Shown in pieces: positions 1 through 8,060 of a stretch of DNA of 64,000 nt; position 1 is the stretch's first letter; each line of letters opens with the position of its first letter. The position numbers and the translations under genes were made by a program. The notes under the pieces are model-generated. The model saw nothing but the letters and a program-made list of their open reading frames with translations. It did not search any database and was not told where the DNA came from. Origin of the DNA: Paenibacillus sp. J23TS9 (GTDB lineage: Bacteria > Bacillota > Bacilli > Paenibacillales > Paenibacillaceae); contig NZ_BOSG01000001.1 in NCBI RefSeq assembly GCF_018403225.1, positions 2,542,001 to 2,606,000 of the forward strand, given 5' to 3'.

Positions 1-208
1 TACCGGATGATTCCGGTCCGTATATTTCAACAACACGGCCTCTTGGAAGACCGCCAATACCTAATGCTATATCCAAAGCCAAGGAACCACTGGGAATTAC
101 TTCCACCTGCATGTGAGTTGACTCACCCAGCTTCATAATTGAACCTTTACCGAATTGTTTCTCTATCTGACGAAGCGCTATTTCCAGCGCAGCACGACGA
201 TCTGACAA
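1..208 (-). CDS. recA: RecA recombinase, N-terminal part (cut by window edge)
   Basis: The first 69 or so residues of RecA, the ATP-dependent DNA strand-exchange protein of homologous recombination and SOS induction. The sequence reads [20 protein letters not shown], followed by the [10 protein letters not shown] segment, and reaches GPESSG, the start of the Walker A loop, where the window ends. I chose the TTG at 208 because it gives the usual MSDR- start, with an AAGGA-type ribosome binding site upstream; a GTG at 217 in the same frame is the alternative. It lies downstream of cinA, as in Bacillus, but a hairpin terminator sits between them. Confidence 0.93.
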   Translation of the reverse strand, partial: MSDRRAALEIALRQIEKQFGKGSIMKLGESTHMQVEVIPSGSLALDIALGIGGLPRGRVVEIYGPESSG

Positions 209-346
209 TAAACTCACATCCTTCACCGTTTATAATCATATCATACCTTGTTTTGGAACGTTTGCCAAGCATTTTTTCGAACATACATTCGTTTTTTTAT
301 CCCGATCAATCTCCTTCCGGCATTTCACCGCAGTACCCGGGAATGG

Positions 347-382
347 AAAAGAACCGCAGCAAAATTCAAATTTGCACGGTTC
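347..382 (-). terminator. Intrinsic terminator between cinA and recA
   Basis: On the minus strand GAACCG pairs with CGGTTC, with an inner GCAAA/TTTTGC stem, followed by TTTT. It would end transcripts from cinA and leave recA to partial read-through or its own promoter. Confidence 0.55.
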
Positions 383-415
383 TTCCGTATAAATATATTA
401 TACCTCTTTGCAGAG

Positions 416-1702
416 CTATTGTACAACTTCCCCTGATGAGGATTCAGGCTCATGCGTAATCAATCTGAGCCACAAATGATGGAGGAGGGTTTTGACGGTG
501 CGGATTCGGATCGTTTCACGATTCCCGTTGAATCGAAGCTCAAAGACCTCCGTCTGCTTCCCGCGTTCCGCGAGTCCGACATATACCAGTCCGACAGGCT
601 TGCGTTCAGAATACGCCGGACCTGCCACCCCTGTTACCGAAAGACCAAAATCACTGTCTGTAATCATTCTGACATGCTCGGCAAGCACTTGAGCCACTTC
701 ATGACTTACGGCTCCCGGCGCATCTTCACCTTCAAGCAGCGCATGCGGCACATGCAGGAGCTTCTCTTTCATTTGATTGGAGTAGCACACAATCCCGCCA
801 AGAAACATCGTTGCGCTTCCCGGTATAGAAGTGATGCTTTCCATCAGCAGCCCGCCTGTGCAGCTCTCAGCCGCGCTGAGTGTGATCCCGCGGTCCGCCA
901 TAATGTCTACGATCATTTTCTCAATCGGCACATCTGAGCTTGCATACATATGCTTAGGAAGGCGTTTCTGAATTTGCGACTCCAGCTTCTCAAGCTTCTC
1001 CATCGCCTCCCGTTCGCTCCCGGCTTTCGTCGATATGCGAACCGATACCTCACCTTCTTTTGCGTAAGGCGCAATCGTTGGATCGCTCTGAGCCTGGATC
1101 AGATCAAGGAGCTTATCCTCCAGCAGAGATTCACCGATTCCCGCAAACTTCAGCATTTTGGAGTAGATCGGCATTTCGTTTGTCAGGGCATGCTGCAGTA
1201 GCCACAGCTTAGCCTGACCGTCAAACATCGGCTTCATTTCCTTCGGAGGGCCCGGCAGCACGATATAAAACTTGTCATCCTGTGCAATCGCAATCCCTAC
1301 AGCCAATCCCGTTTCATTCGGAAGCGGCGTGCTCCCATCAATCACAAGCGCCTGGCGCCGATTATTTTCAGTCATGTCAATTCCGCGGTTGACAAAGAAC
1401 TTCTCCACATGATCCATGGCAATACGGTCAATGTGAAGAGAACGACCCAGAGCTGCCGCAAGGGCATCTTTGGTCAGATCATCCTGAGTTGGACCAATAC
1501 CACCCGTCAGAATTAAAATATCCGCCCGCTGAGCGGCATGCTCAATGGCATGCTGAAGGCGCTGCGCATTGTCGCCGACAACCGTTTGAAAATATACATC
1601 AATCCCCATTTCCGCGAGCTCCTGGGATAAATACTGTGCGTTCGTATTCAGAATTTGCCCAAGCAGCAGTTCAGTTCCCACTGCGATGATTTCCGCTTTC
1701 AT
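416..1702 (-). CDS. cinA: CinA, competence/damage-inducible protein (nicotinamide nucleotide amidase family)
   Basis: A 428-residue two-domain protein. The N-terminal MoaB/MoCF-like domain (about 1-170) carries GTELLLGQ and TGGIGPTQDD. The C-terminal PncC-type domain (about 265-415) carries SAAESCTGG, the signature of NMN deamidases that recycle pyridine nucleotides. In Bacillus cinA lies just upstream of recA and is induced in competence; the same order holds here. The ATG at 1702 has a clear AGGAGG site with good spacing. It probably shares a transcript with pgsA, although a hairpin terminator lies between them. Confidence 0.95.
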   Translation of the reverse strand: MKAEIIAVGTELLLGQILNTNAQYLSQELAEMGIDVYFQTVVGDNAQRLQHAIEHAAQRADILILTGGIGPTQDDLTKDALAAALGRSLHIDRIAMDHVEKFFVNRGIDMTENNRRQALVIDGSTPLPNETGLAVGIAIAQDDKFYIVLPGPPKEMKPMFDGQAKLWLLQHALTNEMPIYSKMLKFAGIGESLLEDKLLDLIQAQSDPTIAPYAKEGEVSVRISTKAGSEREAMEKLEKLESQIQKRLPKHMYASSDVPIEKMIVDIMADRGITLSAAESCTGGLLMESITSIPGSATMFLGGIVCYSNQMKEKLLHVPHALLEGEDAPGAVSHEVAQVLAEHVRMITDSDFGLSVTGVAGPAYSERKPVGLVYVGLAERGKQTEVFELRFNGNRETIRIRTVKTLLHHLWLRLITHEPESSSGEVVQ

Positions 1703-1789
1703 GCTGTCATTCCTCCTAAATTATGCGCATCTACTGTCTATCTATCATTAACACATTTCAGGCCGGGTACAACCAAGTAACCGTAGTGG

Positions 1790-1819
1790 AAAGAAAAAGC
1801 AATAGGATAGCCCTATTGC
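1790..1819 (-). terminator. Intrinsic terminator after pgsA
   Basis: Minus-strand stem GCAATAGG/CCTATTGC with a short loop, followed by a run of T residues (CTTTTTCTTT). It lies 11 bases past the pgsA stop. Confidence 0.75.
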
Positions 1820-1829
1820 CGTTTATGCA

Positions 1830-2417
1830 TTATGCATTGGTTAGCCGAAGCAAATGTCTGTTTTTCACAAAATAATCGATTCCTGAATAAATCGTAATCA
1901 AAGCAGCCGCCCATGTTGCAATGATATCAAGCGGAACTCCGATCATTCCAAATGGGAAGTTGTTGATAAGCATCAACACAATGGCAATAATCTGAACCAC
2001 GGTCTTAGCTTTCCCCCACTTGCTTGCCGCAACAACAGAGCCGTCCAGAAGAGCAATCTGCCGGAGCCCGGTCACCGCAAATTCACGGCTGATGATGACG
2101 ACAGCGATCCATGAATCGCATTTGCCCATCTCGACAAGAGAAATCAGTACCGCTGCCACAAGAAGCTTATCCGCCAAAGGGTCAAGCAGCTTGCCCAAAT
2201 TTGTAACCATGTTGTTCTTGCGTGCCAAATAACCGTCTATACCGTCTGTGCTGGCTGCCACAATAAAAATGAATACCGCGATCAGCTGATTCAGGGGCAG
2301 CTCGTAAGAATTCCAGACCAGAGGTTCCGGATAGAAACTAAAGTCCACCAGGAGAAAGACCATCATGACCGGAATCAGACAAATTCTTGCAATGGTAATA
2401 CGGTTGGGCAGATTCAA
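1830..2417 (-). CDS. pgsA: CDP-diacylglycerol--glycerol-3-phosphate 3-phosphatidyltransferase
   Basis: Makes phosphatidylglycerophosphate from CDP-diacylglycerol and glycerol-3-phosphate, the committed step to phosphatidylglycerol and cardiolipin, in the cytoplasmic membrane. The 195-residue protein has several hydrophobic segments. It also has the CDP-alcohol phosphotransferase signature (DG-x2-AR-x8-G-x3-D-x3-D) starting at TDGIDGYLAR, near residue 58, and ending LLDPLADK. The start is TTG at 2417 with a GGAGGG site six bases upstream. A strong TTGACA/TATACT promoter precedes it. The gene sits between the ymf cluster and cinA-recA, as in Bacillus. Confidence 0.96.
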   Translation of the reverse strand: MNLPNRITIARICLIPVMMVFLLVDFSFYPEPLVWNSYELPLNQLIAVFIFIVAASTDGIDGYLARKNNMVTNLGKLLDPLADKLLVAAVLISLVEMGKCDSWIAVVIISREFAVTGLRQIALLDGSVVAASKWGKAKTVVQIIAIVLMLINNFPFGMIGVPLDIIATWAAALITIYSGIDYFVKNRHLLRLTNA

Positions 2418-2526
2418 TGTACACCCTCCCCGGATAAAAACAAACTAGAAGTATAAAATCAATGGTCAGCACAAATGCACCGGAACAAAATATGTAAAAA
2501 CGTCCCTTACTACACTTATCCTCACA

Positions 2527-2556
2527 AGTATAATATAACGTTTTATCACCTGTCAA
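2527..2556 (-). promoter_or_regulatory. Sigma-A-type promoter of pgsA
   Basis: Minus strand: a perfect -35 TTGACA (2551-2556), an 18-base spacer and -10 TATACT (2527-2532). This leaves a leader of about 100 bases before the pgsA TTG start. Confidence 0.7.
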
Positions 2557-2612
2557 AAACATGCAAGAGGTTCTGCCTTCGAAATTCCCGGTCAAAAATC
2601 CAACTTCTTTAA

Positions 2613-3107
2613 CTAGGATTTCAAATTTGTAAACTGCAAATCGAGTGACAAATCTGCCTTGCGCAAAAGCTGCATAATCGCCTGGAGGTCATCTCTGCTT
2701 TTGCCAGTAACACGAATCTGATCGCCTTGGATCTGACTCTTAATCTTCAGCTTGGAGTCACGGATCAGCACGTTGATCTTCTTGGCATTCTCTTGGTCAA
2801 TCCCTTGCTTCAAGGTAATACGCTGACGCACTGTCCCCATGGAAGCCGGCTCGATTTTACCGTAATCCACATTTTTAAGCGAAAGACCTCTTTTAATCAT
2901 TTTTGTTTGCAGAATGTCAATAACGGCATTCAGTTTGTATTCATCGTCTGAAACGATGACCAAGGCGTCCTTATCCAGCTTCAGGCTGCTTTTGCTGCCT
3001 TTAAAATCAAAGCGGGTCTCAATCTCCCTCTCCGCCTGACTGATGGCATTATTCATTTCCTGCAAATCAAATTTGGAAACGATATCGAATGAATTTTCTG
3101 AACTCAT
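2613..3107 (-). CDS. yajQ: YajQ/UPF0234 family nucleotide-binding protein
   Basis: About 164 residues, the usual length for the YajQ family. Members have two ferredoxin-like folds, and some bind cyclic di-GMP or nucleotides; the cellular role here is not known. The family opening SFDIVSKFDLQEMNNAI and the RFDFKGSKSSL segment are intact. The ATG at 3107 gives MSSENSFDIV and is ten bases from an AAGGA site; the ATG at 3113 and GTG at 3116 are possible alternatives. Paired hairpins flank the gene, so it is probably transcribed alone. Confidence 0.93.
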   Translation of the reverse strand: MSSENSFDIVSKFDLQEMNNAISQAEREIETRFDFKGSKSSLKLDKDALVIVSDDEYKLNAVIDILQTKMIKRGLSLKNVDYGKIEPASMGTVRQRITLKQGIDQENAKKINVLIRDSKLKIKSQIQGDQIRVTGKSRDDLQAIMQLLRKADLSLDLQFTNLKS

Positions 3108-3204
3108 ATTCATCACGTCCTTTCTTAAAACTTCATGTCATATTATATGAAAATGTTGCGGACAAGTCTAATCCAAACTTTACAGAAGGCAGTTAGCCAC
3201 ACCA

Positions 3205-3248
3205 AAAAGACATCCCTGACAGAAAAACCGGATCTTCAGGAATGTCTT
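3205..3248 (-). terminator. Intrinsic terminator after the small membrane protein gene
   Basis: AAAGACAT-CCTGA pairs with TCAGG-ATGTCTTT around a 15-base loop. On the minus strand the stem runs into CTTTTTGG. It lies 24 bases past the stop of the 53-residue gene. Confidence 0.65.
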
Positions 3249-3271
3249 TTATGGGCAAAATGCTTTGCCAT

Positions 3272-3433
3272 TTAACGGTTATGCACAGGTTGTCTGAACA
3301 TATCCAGAATTCCGAGCACAATATGCGCAAGTCCAAAGCCCAATATCCCGTACCCCCATGCATTGGGAGTCAGATAATAACCGAGAAGGCTGACAATGAT
3401 ACCGAGACCGGTCACAATCCAGCTGACTGTCAT
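3272..3433 (-). CDS. Small membrane protein of 53 residues, unknown function
   Basis: A short gene read directly from the sequence. ATG at 3433 is preceded by GAGGTG and AAGGA sites, and TAA is at 3272. The protein starts MTVSWIVTGLGIIVSLLGYY and ends IVLGILDMFRQPVHNR. It has two hydrophobic stretches (about 5-22 and 30-45) joined by a turn containing TPNAWGYG, so it is probably a hairpin-like membrane protein. It lies 107 bases downstream of rodZ on the same strand and is followed by a terminator, suggesting it ends the ymf-rodZ transcript. I do not recognise a family. The good binding site, hydrophobic pattern and terminator placement support a real gene. Confidence 0.75.
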   Translation of the reverse strand: MTVSWIVTGLGIIVSLLGYYLTPNAWGYGILGFGLAHIVLGILDMFRQPVHNR

Positions 3434-3540
3434 AATCCTTACACCTCATTTCACTTGGAGATAAGACTGGATCAAGTTGAAGCTAGTCCTATTGTCTCCT
3501 TGCCGGTGCAGGCTTATTCGCCATCCTCGGATGGGATAAA

Positions 3541-4590
3541 TCAAGGTTTGCTGCCTGTTGAACTGCTGTTATCCGTGCTGTTTGAATTACTCTCGCTTGA
3601 TTGATCACCCGTTGTGTTCAAGCTGCCTGGATCAACCGCTTGAAGCACTATACGGGATGTCGATTTGCCATCTGTAATGGTTTGACCGCCTACTGTAATC
3701 GTTGTGGCAGGCGAATAACCGGATTTAATGTATAAGCCCGACGAATCGAGAGTAAAGGTCTTCGTATCCCCGTCTTGAGTGTTGCCAAATGTTAGCTTCT
3801 CACCGTGAATATTTTCACCTTTATATACTTCCAGCCAGCTCTTACCGGTAGCCTTAATTTCAACGGTCACCGGAGTACCTTGAGCAGCGGCAACCTTAAA
3901 GATTGTATCTTTGCCCTTTTTGCCATCCTTTTGAACTGTAACGGTCTGATCCCCAGGAGGCGTCGTGGTGCTGTTATCCGGTGTAGTCGTGTCACCCGGT
4001 GCAGTCGTGTTATCCGGAGGTGTGGTGGTTTGATCTCCACCCGCTGTCCCTCCATCAGGCGTCTTTTCGCCCGGTGTCGTGTTATCCGTACCCTCAGCGG
4101 TTTTACCTGGATCTGTCGCTGGCGGATTCGTCACATCCGGGGTTTTTGAAGGATCCTGCTGTTTGTCTGTTACCTTCGACTGGTCAACGTTCACCGATTT
4201 CGTATGGGTTGCATTGTTCGCGTACCAATAAATAACAACGATAATCAGAATGGGAAAAATCCACATCAATGTCGTAGGCAGCCATTTGACATTGCGTTCT
4301 GATGAACGGTTGCTGCTGCGCTTCTGAATGACCGGCTCCATCGTCGGCTCCGGCTCCGGAGGCGTCTCCTGCTTATGGCCCTCCAGGAGTAGATCCGGAT
4401 CCAGACCTACCGTTTCAGCGTATGTTTTAATAAAAGCCCTCACGTAAAAACTGCCGGGGAGCACCTTGTAATCCCCTGCTTCGATGGCTTCCAAATATCT
4501 TTTGCGGATTTTTGTCATTTCCTGAACATCATCCAGACTCATGCCCTTCTGCAGTCTGGCTTCTCTTAACTGTTGTCCCAGTTCGGACAT
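3541..4590 (-). CDS. rodZ: RodZ-like cell-shape protein (YmfM): HTH domain, one membrane segment, DUF4115
   Basis: A 349-residue single-pass membrane protein. Residues about 5-65 form an Xre-like helix-turn-helix domain (GQQLREARLQKGMSLDDV). About 104-125 is the membrane helix (TTLMWIFPILIIVVIYWYA). Next comes a long Pro/Thr/Gly/Asp-rich linker (about 130-215), then a DUF4115-type external domain (about 215-320) and a Ser/Asn-rich tail. RodZ links MreB filaments to the cell-wall elongation machinery. The ATG at 4590 follows GAGGAGG. It lies 28 bases after ymfK in the ymf cluster, as in Bacillus. The low-complexity linker is likely to vary between strains. Confidence 0.92.
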   Translation of the reverse strand: MSELGQQLREARLQKGMSLDDVQEMTKIRKRYLEAIEAGDYKVLPGSFYVRAFIKTYAETVGLDPDLLLEGHKQETPPEPEPTMEPVIQKRSSNRSSERNVKWLPTTLMWIFPILIIVVIYWYANNATHTKSVNVDQSKVTDKQQDPSKTPDVTNPPATDPGKTAEGTDNTTPGEKTPDGGTAGGDQTTTPPDNTTAPGDTTTPDNSTTTPPGDQTVTVQKDGKKGKDTIFKVAAAQGTPVTVEIKATGKSWLEVYKGENIHGEKLTFGNTQDGDTKTFTLDSSGLYIKSGYSPATTITVGGQTITDGKSTSRIVLQAVDPGSLNTTGDQSSESNSNSTDNSSSTGSKP

Positions 4591-4618
4591 ACCATCACCT
4601 CCTCATTATAAGTTCTAT

Positions 4619-5404
4619 TTAAATGTCGTCATTGTAGGAACTGGTAAAAGTATCATAAATGATTTCTTCATTAGGGTTGTTTCGAAGCTCAACAATGATA
4701 TCAAAATCATCAAACGTATATTCAGATTCCTGGACAAAAACATCGGGATGCTCGATTACCTTCGTACAAGGCATGCCCATAATATCCTGCAGCAAATTAT
4801 AATGGCGTTCGTTTGAGCGAATCGTACTGACGATCCCATCGATAATAAAGACATTTCCCGGATTCATTTCATCTTCGGAGAGCTGGCTTCTGACCGTTTG
4901 ACGGAGCAAAGTCGAGGATACAAACGTCCAGCGCTTCATAGCGCAAACACTGCCTGCGATGATTGATTCTGTCTTACCGACCCGCGGCATCCCGCGGAGA
5001 CCGATGACCTGATTACCACTCTTCTTAAATAATTCACCCAAAAAATCAACAAGTAATCCCAGCTCGTCCCGGGTAAACCGAAAAGTTTTCCGGTCATCCG
5101 AATCACGGTCGATATAGCGCCCGTGCCGCACAGCGAGAATATCGACCAATTTAGGTTCACGAAGTGCGCAAACCGTGATGTTATCAACCTTTTTCAGCAT
5201 AGCCCCCATAAGGGCAATCTTCTCATCATCATTTGTCTCAAGCAGCATTCCCCGGGTTTTACCTTCCACGCCGTTAATCGTTAATATATTAACCTCCAGC
5301 ATACCAAGCAGAGATGCAATATCTCCGAGCAGACCCGGACGGTTCTTATGTATCCTGTACTCCATATACCATTGCTTCGTTTGTTTCGATTGATTAGCTT
5401 CCAC
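4619..5404 (-). CDS. ymfK: YmfK family (DUF3388): ACT domain plus P-loop-like region, unknown function
   Basis: 261 residues. The N-terminal part (about 13-90) resembles an ACT regulatory domain, opening YRIHKNRPGLLGDIASLLGM. The second half contains GMPRVGKT at 138-145, which fits the Walker A pattern GxxxxGKT, and an acidic hydrophobic segment NVFIIDGIVS that could be a Walker B strand. No catalytic role is established for the family. The start is GTG at 5404, five bases from AGGTG. It lies between ymfJ, after a terminator, and rodZ. An amino-acid- or nucleotide-sensing role is only inference. Confidence 0.85.
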   Translation of the reverse strand: MEANQSKQTKQWYMEYRIHKNRPGLLGDIASLLGMLEVNILTINGVEGKTRGMLLETNDDEKIALMGAMLKKVDNITVCALREPKLVDILAVRHGRYIDRDSDDRKTFRFTRDELGLLVDFLGELFKKSGNQVIGLRGMPRVGKTESIIAGSVCAMKRWTFVSSTLLRQTVRSQLSEDEMNPGNVFIIDGIVSTIRSNERHYNLLQDIMGMPCTKVIEHPDVFVQESEYTFDDFDIIVELRNNPNEEIIYDTFTSSYNDDI

Positions 5405-5556
5405 CTTGACACCTCATCTGAACTTTTCCCACGTATTTCGACAAAATAAACCTGCAGCCCTTTCGGGAGAGGCTCATTAAACACTGCCATAATGTTGGGT
5501 CACGTTAATGATATATAAAATACTAGTGAAAAACAAGTTCAATACTGTAACCATTA

Positions 5557-5585
5557 GAGAAAAGCCCCCTAATGGGGGCTTTTTC
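5557..5585 (-). terminator. Bidirectional intrinsic terminator between ymfJ and ymfK
   Basis: Perfect stem AAAGCCCCC/GGGGGCTTT with a TAAT/ATTA loop, A-rich on one side and T-rich on the other. It would stop the ymfF-ymfJ transcript before ymfK. Confidence 0.85.
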
Positions 5586-5628
5586 CTGATTTGCAACATT
5601 CATCTTCTCTTTCGTTCAATCTGAACTA

Positions 5629-5880
5629 CTATGCATTTTTCTTCGCAAGCTTGACCATCAAGCGGGCAATCGTATGACGCTCTTCTTTGTTGCCGACTTC
5701 CCATAACTCTTTCAGTGCGCGATTGGATAAGTTTTGCGGATCTACTTTTTCATCCAAAAAGTCACCAATTTCGTAAGCGAGGCTGGCGATGGTATCTTCG
5801 CTCATCCCCATTTTCTCGGCTTGTACGACGCGCTCTCCCAGAAACTTTTTCCAGGTATCAAAATTCTTGAGTACGGTCAT
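5629..5880 (-). CDS. ymfJ: DUF3243 family protein YmfJ
   Basis: A small soluble protein of 83 residues, matching DUF3243 in length and content (KNFDTWKKFLGERV at the start, ERHTIARLMVKLAKK at the end). It is predicted to be mostly helical; its function is unknown. I chose the ATG at 5880, which has a GGGAGGA site eight bases upstream. The frame stays open 16 codons further up, but nothing there looks like a start. It follows ymfI by about 125 bases and is closed by a strong terminator. Confidence 0.9.
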   Translation of the reverse strand: MTVLKNFDTWKKFLGERVVQAEKMGMSEDTIASLAYEIGDFLDEKVDPQNLSNRALKELWEVGNKEERHTIARLMVKLAKKNA

Positions 5881-6004
5881 TGATAAGTCCTCCCTTGGCT
5901 GTGGCGCATTGAGATTTAAAATCAACAATTGTAATATAACCTCTAACGCCTGAGCCTATACAAGGCGGATTCATCCAACCGTTAAACAGGAAGAAGCAAG
6001 AAAA

Positions 6005-6778
6005 TCAGGTAATCCAGCCCCCGTTGGGGCTGATCACCTGGCCGTTTATATATCCGGATTCAGGTAAAGCCAGGAAGTAGACAAGGGATGAAATTTCATC
6101 CGGTGTAGCCAGCCTTCCTGCAGGAATTTCTTCCTCAAGCATGCGCTTCTCCTCCGCATCGAGATGCCCAAGCATTTGAGTATTGACAGCTCCTGGGGCA
6201 ACGGCATTCACCGTCACACCTGAAGGTGCCAGCTCCTTCGCTAATGCTTTGGTAAAAGCGTTTATCCCACCTTTCGTGGTGGAATACAACACTTCACAAG
6301 AAGCACCGGAGATGCCCCACACGGAGGACATATTAATGATACGGCCGTAGCGCTGAGAAATCATGTATGGCATAAACGCCTGTGTGCACAAAAACAAGCC
6401 TTTTAAATTTACCGACATAACCTCATCCCACTGCTCTTCTGTCACATCCGCCAGCATCCCGTAATGGGAGATGCCGGCGTTATTAATCAGAATGTCTGGC
6501 ATAAGATCATGGCTTTTAAGCTTATCCCGCATACGCAGAATTTGCTGGTTGTCTTTAAGATCCGCTGTGACCGTCAACACCTTGGCTCCATGCTGCATAC
6601 AGCGCCGGGCGACATCATTGGCCGCTTCATGGGAAGCGCCGTAATGGATGATGACATTCATGCCAACCTGCGCAAAACGCTCGGCTATCGCAGCGCCGAT
6701 TCCCCTGCTTGCGCCCGTGATCAAAACAGTCGTATCCTGTAATGCCTTTACAAAGCTTTCCTCTCCCATGCTGCCCAT
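6005..6778 (-). CDS. ymfI: Short-chain dehydrogenase/reductase YmfI (FabG-like)
   Basis: A 257-residue classical SDR enzyme. It carries the cofactor motif TGASRGIG near residue 21, NNAG near 100 and the catalytic Ser plus Tyr-x3-Lys (YSTTK). The fold uses NAD(P)H to reduce a carbonyl; the substrate of YmfI is not established, and it should not be equated with the fatty-acid FabG. The ATG at 6778 overlaps the ymfH stop by one base (TAATG), pointing to translational coupling. No strong binding site is seen; an ATG nine bases further in is the alternative. Confidence 0.9.
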   Translation of the reverse strand: MGSMGEESFVKALQDTTVLITGASRGIGAAIAERFAQVGMNVIIHYGASHEAANDVARRCMQHGAKVLTVTADLKDNQQILRMRDKLKSHDLMPDILINNAGISHYGMLADVTEEQWDEVMSVNLKGLFLCTQAFMPYMISQRYGRIINMSSVWGISGASCEVLYSTTKGGINAFTKALAKELAPSGVTVNAVAPGAVNTQMLGHLDAEEKRMLEEEIPAGRLATPDEISSLVYFLALPESGYINGQVISPNGGWIT

Positions 6779-8058
6779 TAAGGATTCACCACAATCGATA
6801 CTGCCAGCTGTTCCCAATCGATATGCTCATGCAGCCGGTCATTGACTTCTTTTAACGTGATGGACTCATACGCTTCGACCACGGAGAAGAAATCGCAGTC
6901 GCGGAACTGATAGCGGGTAAACTCATGAGCAATATTTTCCGGCGAGTTGAGCATGCGCAGATAACCGCCGATTTTCTTTTTGCGTGCCCGTTCAAAATCA
7001 TCTTCCGTGAATCCGTTCTGGAGGATTTTATCGACTTCCTCACGCACTCTAGCCAGCAGCTTATCCGGATCCGCGGTGTCTCCGCCAGCTGCAGAGAACG
7101 CATATTGTGGCGAGCTGTTGTATTCATGCGAGAAGCTGTCGGAGATCAGATCCTCATCATACAGCTTCTGATAAAGCTCTGTACTCGAGCCAAAAAGCAG
7201 ATCCAGCATGATTTTACTCGTCAAGTCACGGCGAAGCAGACCACTTCCGGTGGCTCCCACATGCTTTTCCTTAAATCCGAACAAGCATTTCGGCATGGAT
7301 ACGGCCAATTTGGAAATGTGGCGTTTCTCTGCAACTTCCACCTTCTCCGGATCGAAAATGCGTTCAATGTCACCTTGCGGTTTATAGCTCTTCGCTGCCT
7401 GGTTAGAGCGCACAAGCTCGAATATTTCCTCAGGCTTCACACCGCCCACGACGAACAGCAGCATATTACTCGGATGGTAAAATGCGTTGTAGCATGTATA
7501 CAGCGTTTCTTTTGTAATGGTGCTGATCGATTCCACCGTGCCCGCGATATCAATATGAACTGGATGGATTTTGTACATTGCTTCAATTAAGCCGAAGTAC
7601 ACCCGCCAATCCGCATTGTCCAAATACATATTGATCTCTTGTCCGATGATCCCCTTTTCTTTCTCCACATTCTGATCGGTGAAATAAGGGTTCTGCACAA
7701 AATTAATGAGTGTTTCCAGGTTGGTATTAATTTTCTCGGTAGCGGAGAACAAGTAGACCGTTTGGTCAAAGCTCGTAAACGCATTGGCGGATGCCCCGTT
7801 GGTGGCAAAGGTTGCAAAGATATCGCCTTCAGGCTCCTCGAACATTTTATGCTCCAGAAAATGGGCAATCCCGTCAGGCACTGATATTTCTTCCTGTCCC
7901 TCCACGCGGAAATGGTTATCCACTGAACCGTATTTCGTTGCAAATGTCGCATACATTTTTTGAAAACCCGGTTTTGGCAGCACATACACATGAAGCCCGT
8001 TGTCCATAACTTCCTTATATAAGGTTTCCTGCAAGTTGTCGAACTGAAGTTTTTCCAC
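6778..8058 (-). CDS. ymfH: M16 family zinc peptidase YmfH
   Basis: A 426-residue pitrilysin-type peptidase with the inverted zinc motif HFLEH at 66-70 and a downstream acidic zinc ligand region (EKGIIGQEINMYLDN). It lies two bases after ymfF, a similar protein without the zinc motif. The pair probably form a catalytic/non-catalytic partnership, as in several bacterial M16 systems; this is inference. The GTG at 8058 follows AAGGAGGA, which overlaps the end of ymfF. The substrate is unknown. It is part of the ymfF-H-I-J unit. Confidence 0.93.
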   Translation of the reverse strand: MEKLQFDNLQETLYKEVMDNGLHVYVLPKPGFQKMYATFATKYGSVDNHFRVEGQEEISVPDGIAHFLEHKMFEEPEGDIFATFATNGASANAFTSFDQTVYLFSATEKINTNLETLINFVQNPYFTDQNVEKEKGIIGQEINMYLDNADWRVYFGLIEAMYKIHPVHIDIAGTVESISTITKETLYTCYNAFYHPSNMLLFVVGGVKPEEIFELVRSNQAAKSYKPQGDIERIFDPEKVEVAEKRHISKLAVSMPKCLFGFKEKHVGATGSGLLRRDLTSKIMLDLLFGSSTELYQKLYDEDLISDSFSHEYNSSPQYAFSAAGGDTADPDKLLARVREEVDKILQNGFTEDDFERARKKKIGGYLRMLNSPENIAHEFTRYQFRDCDFFSVVEAYESITLKEVNDRLHEHIDWEQLAVSIVVNP

Positions 8059-8060
8059 CG

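Noticed and set aside
2338..2595. Open frame of 85 codons on the minus strand upstream of pgsA
   Set aside because: It overlaps the pgsA start and its promoter and has no ribosome binding site; the hydrophobic part arises from the promoter's AT-rich sequence.
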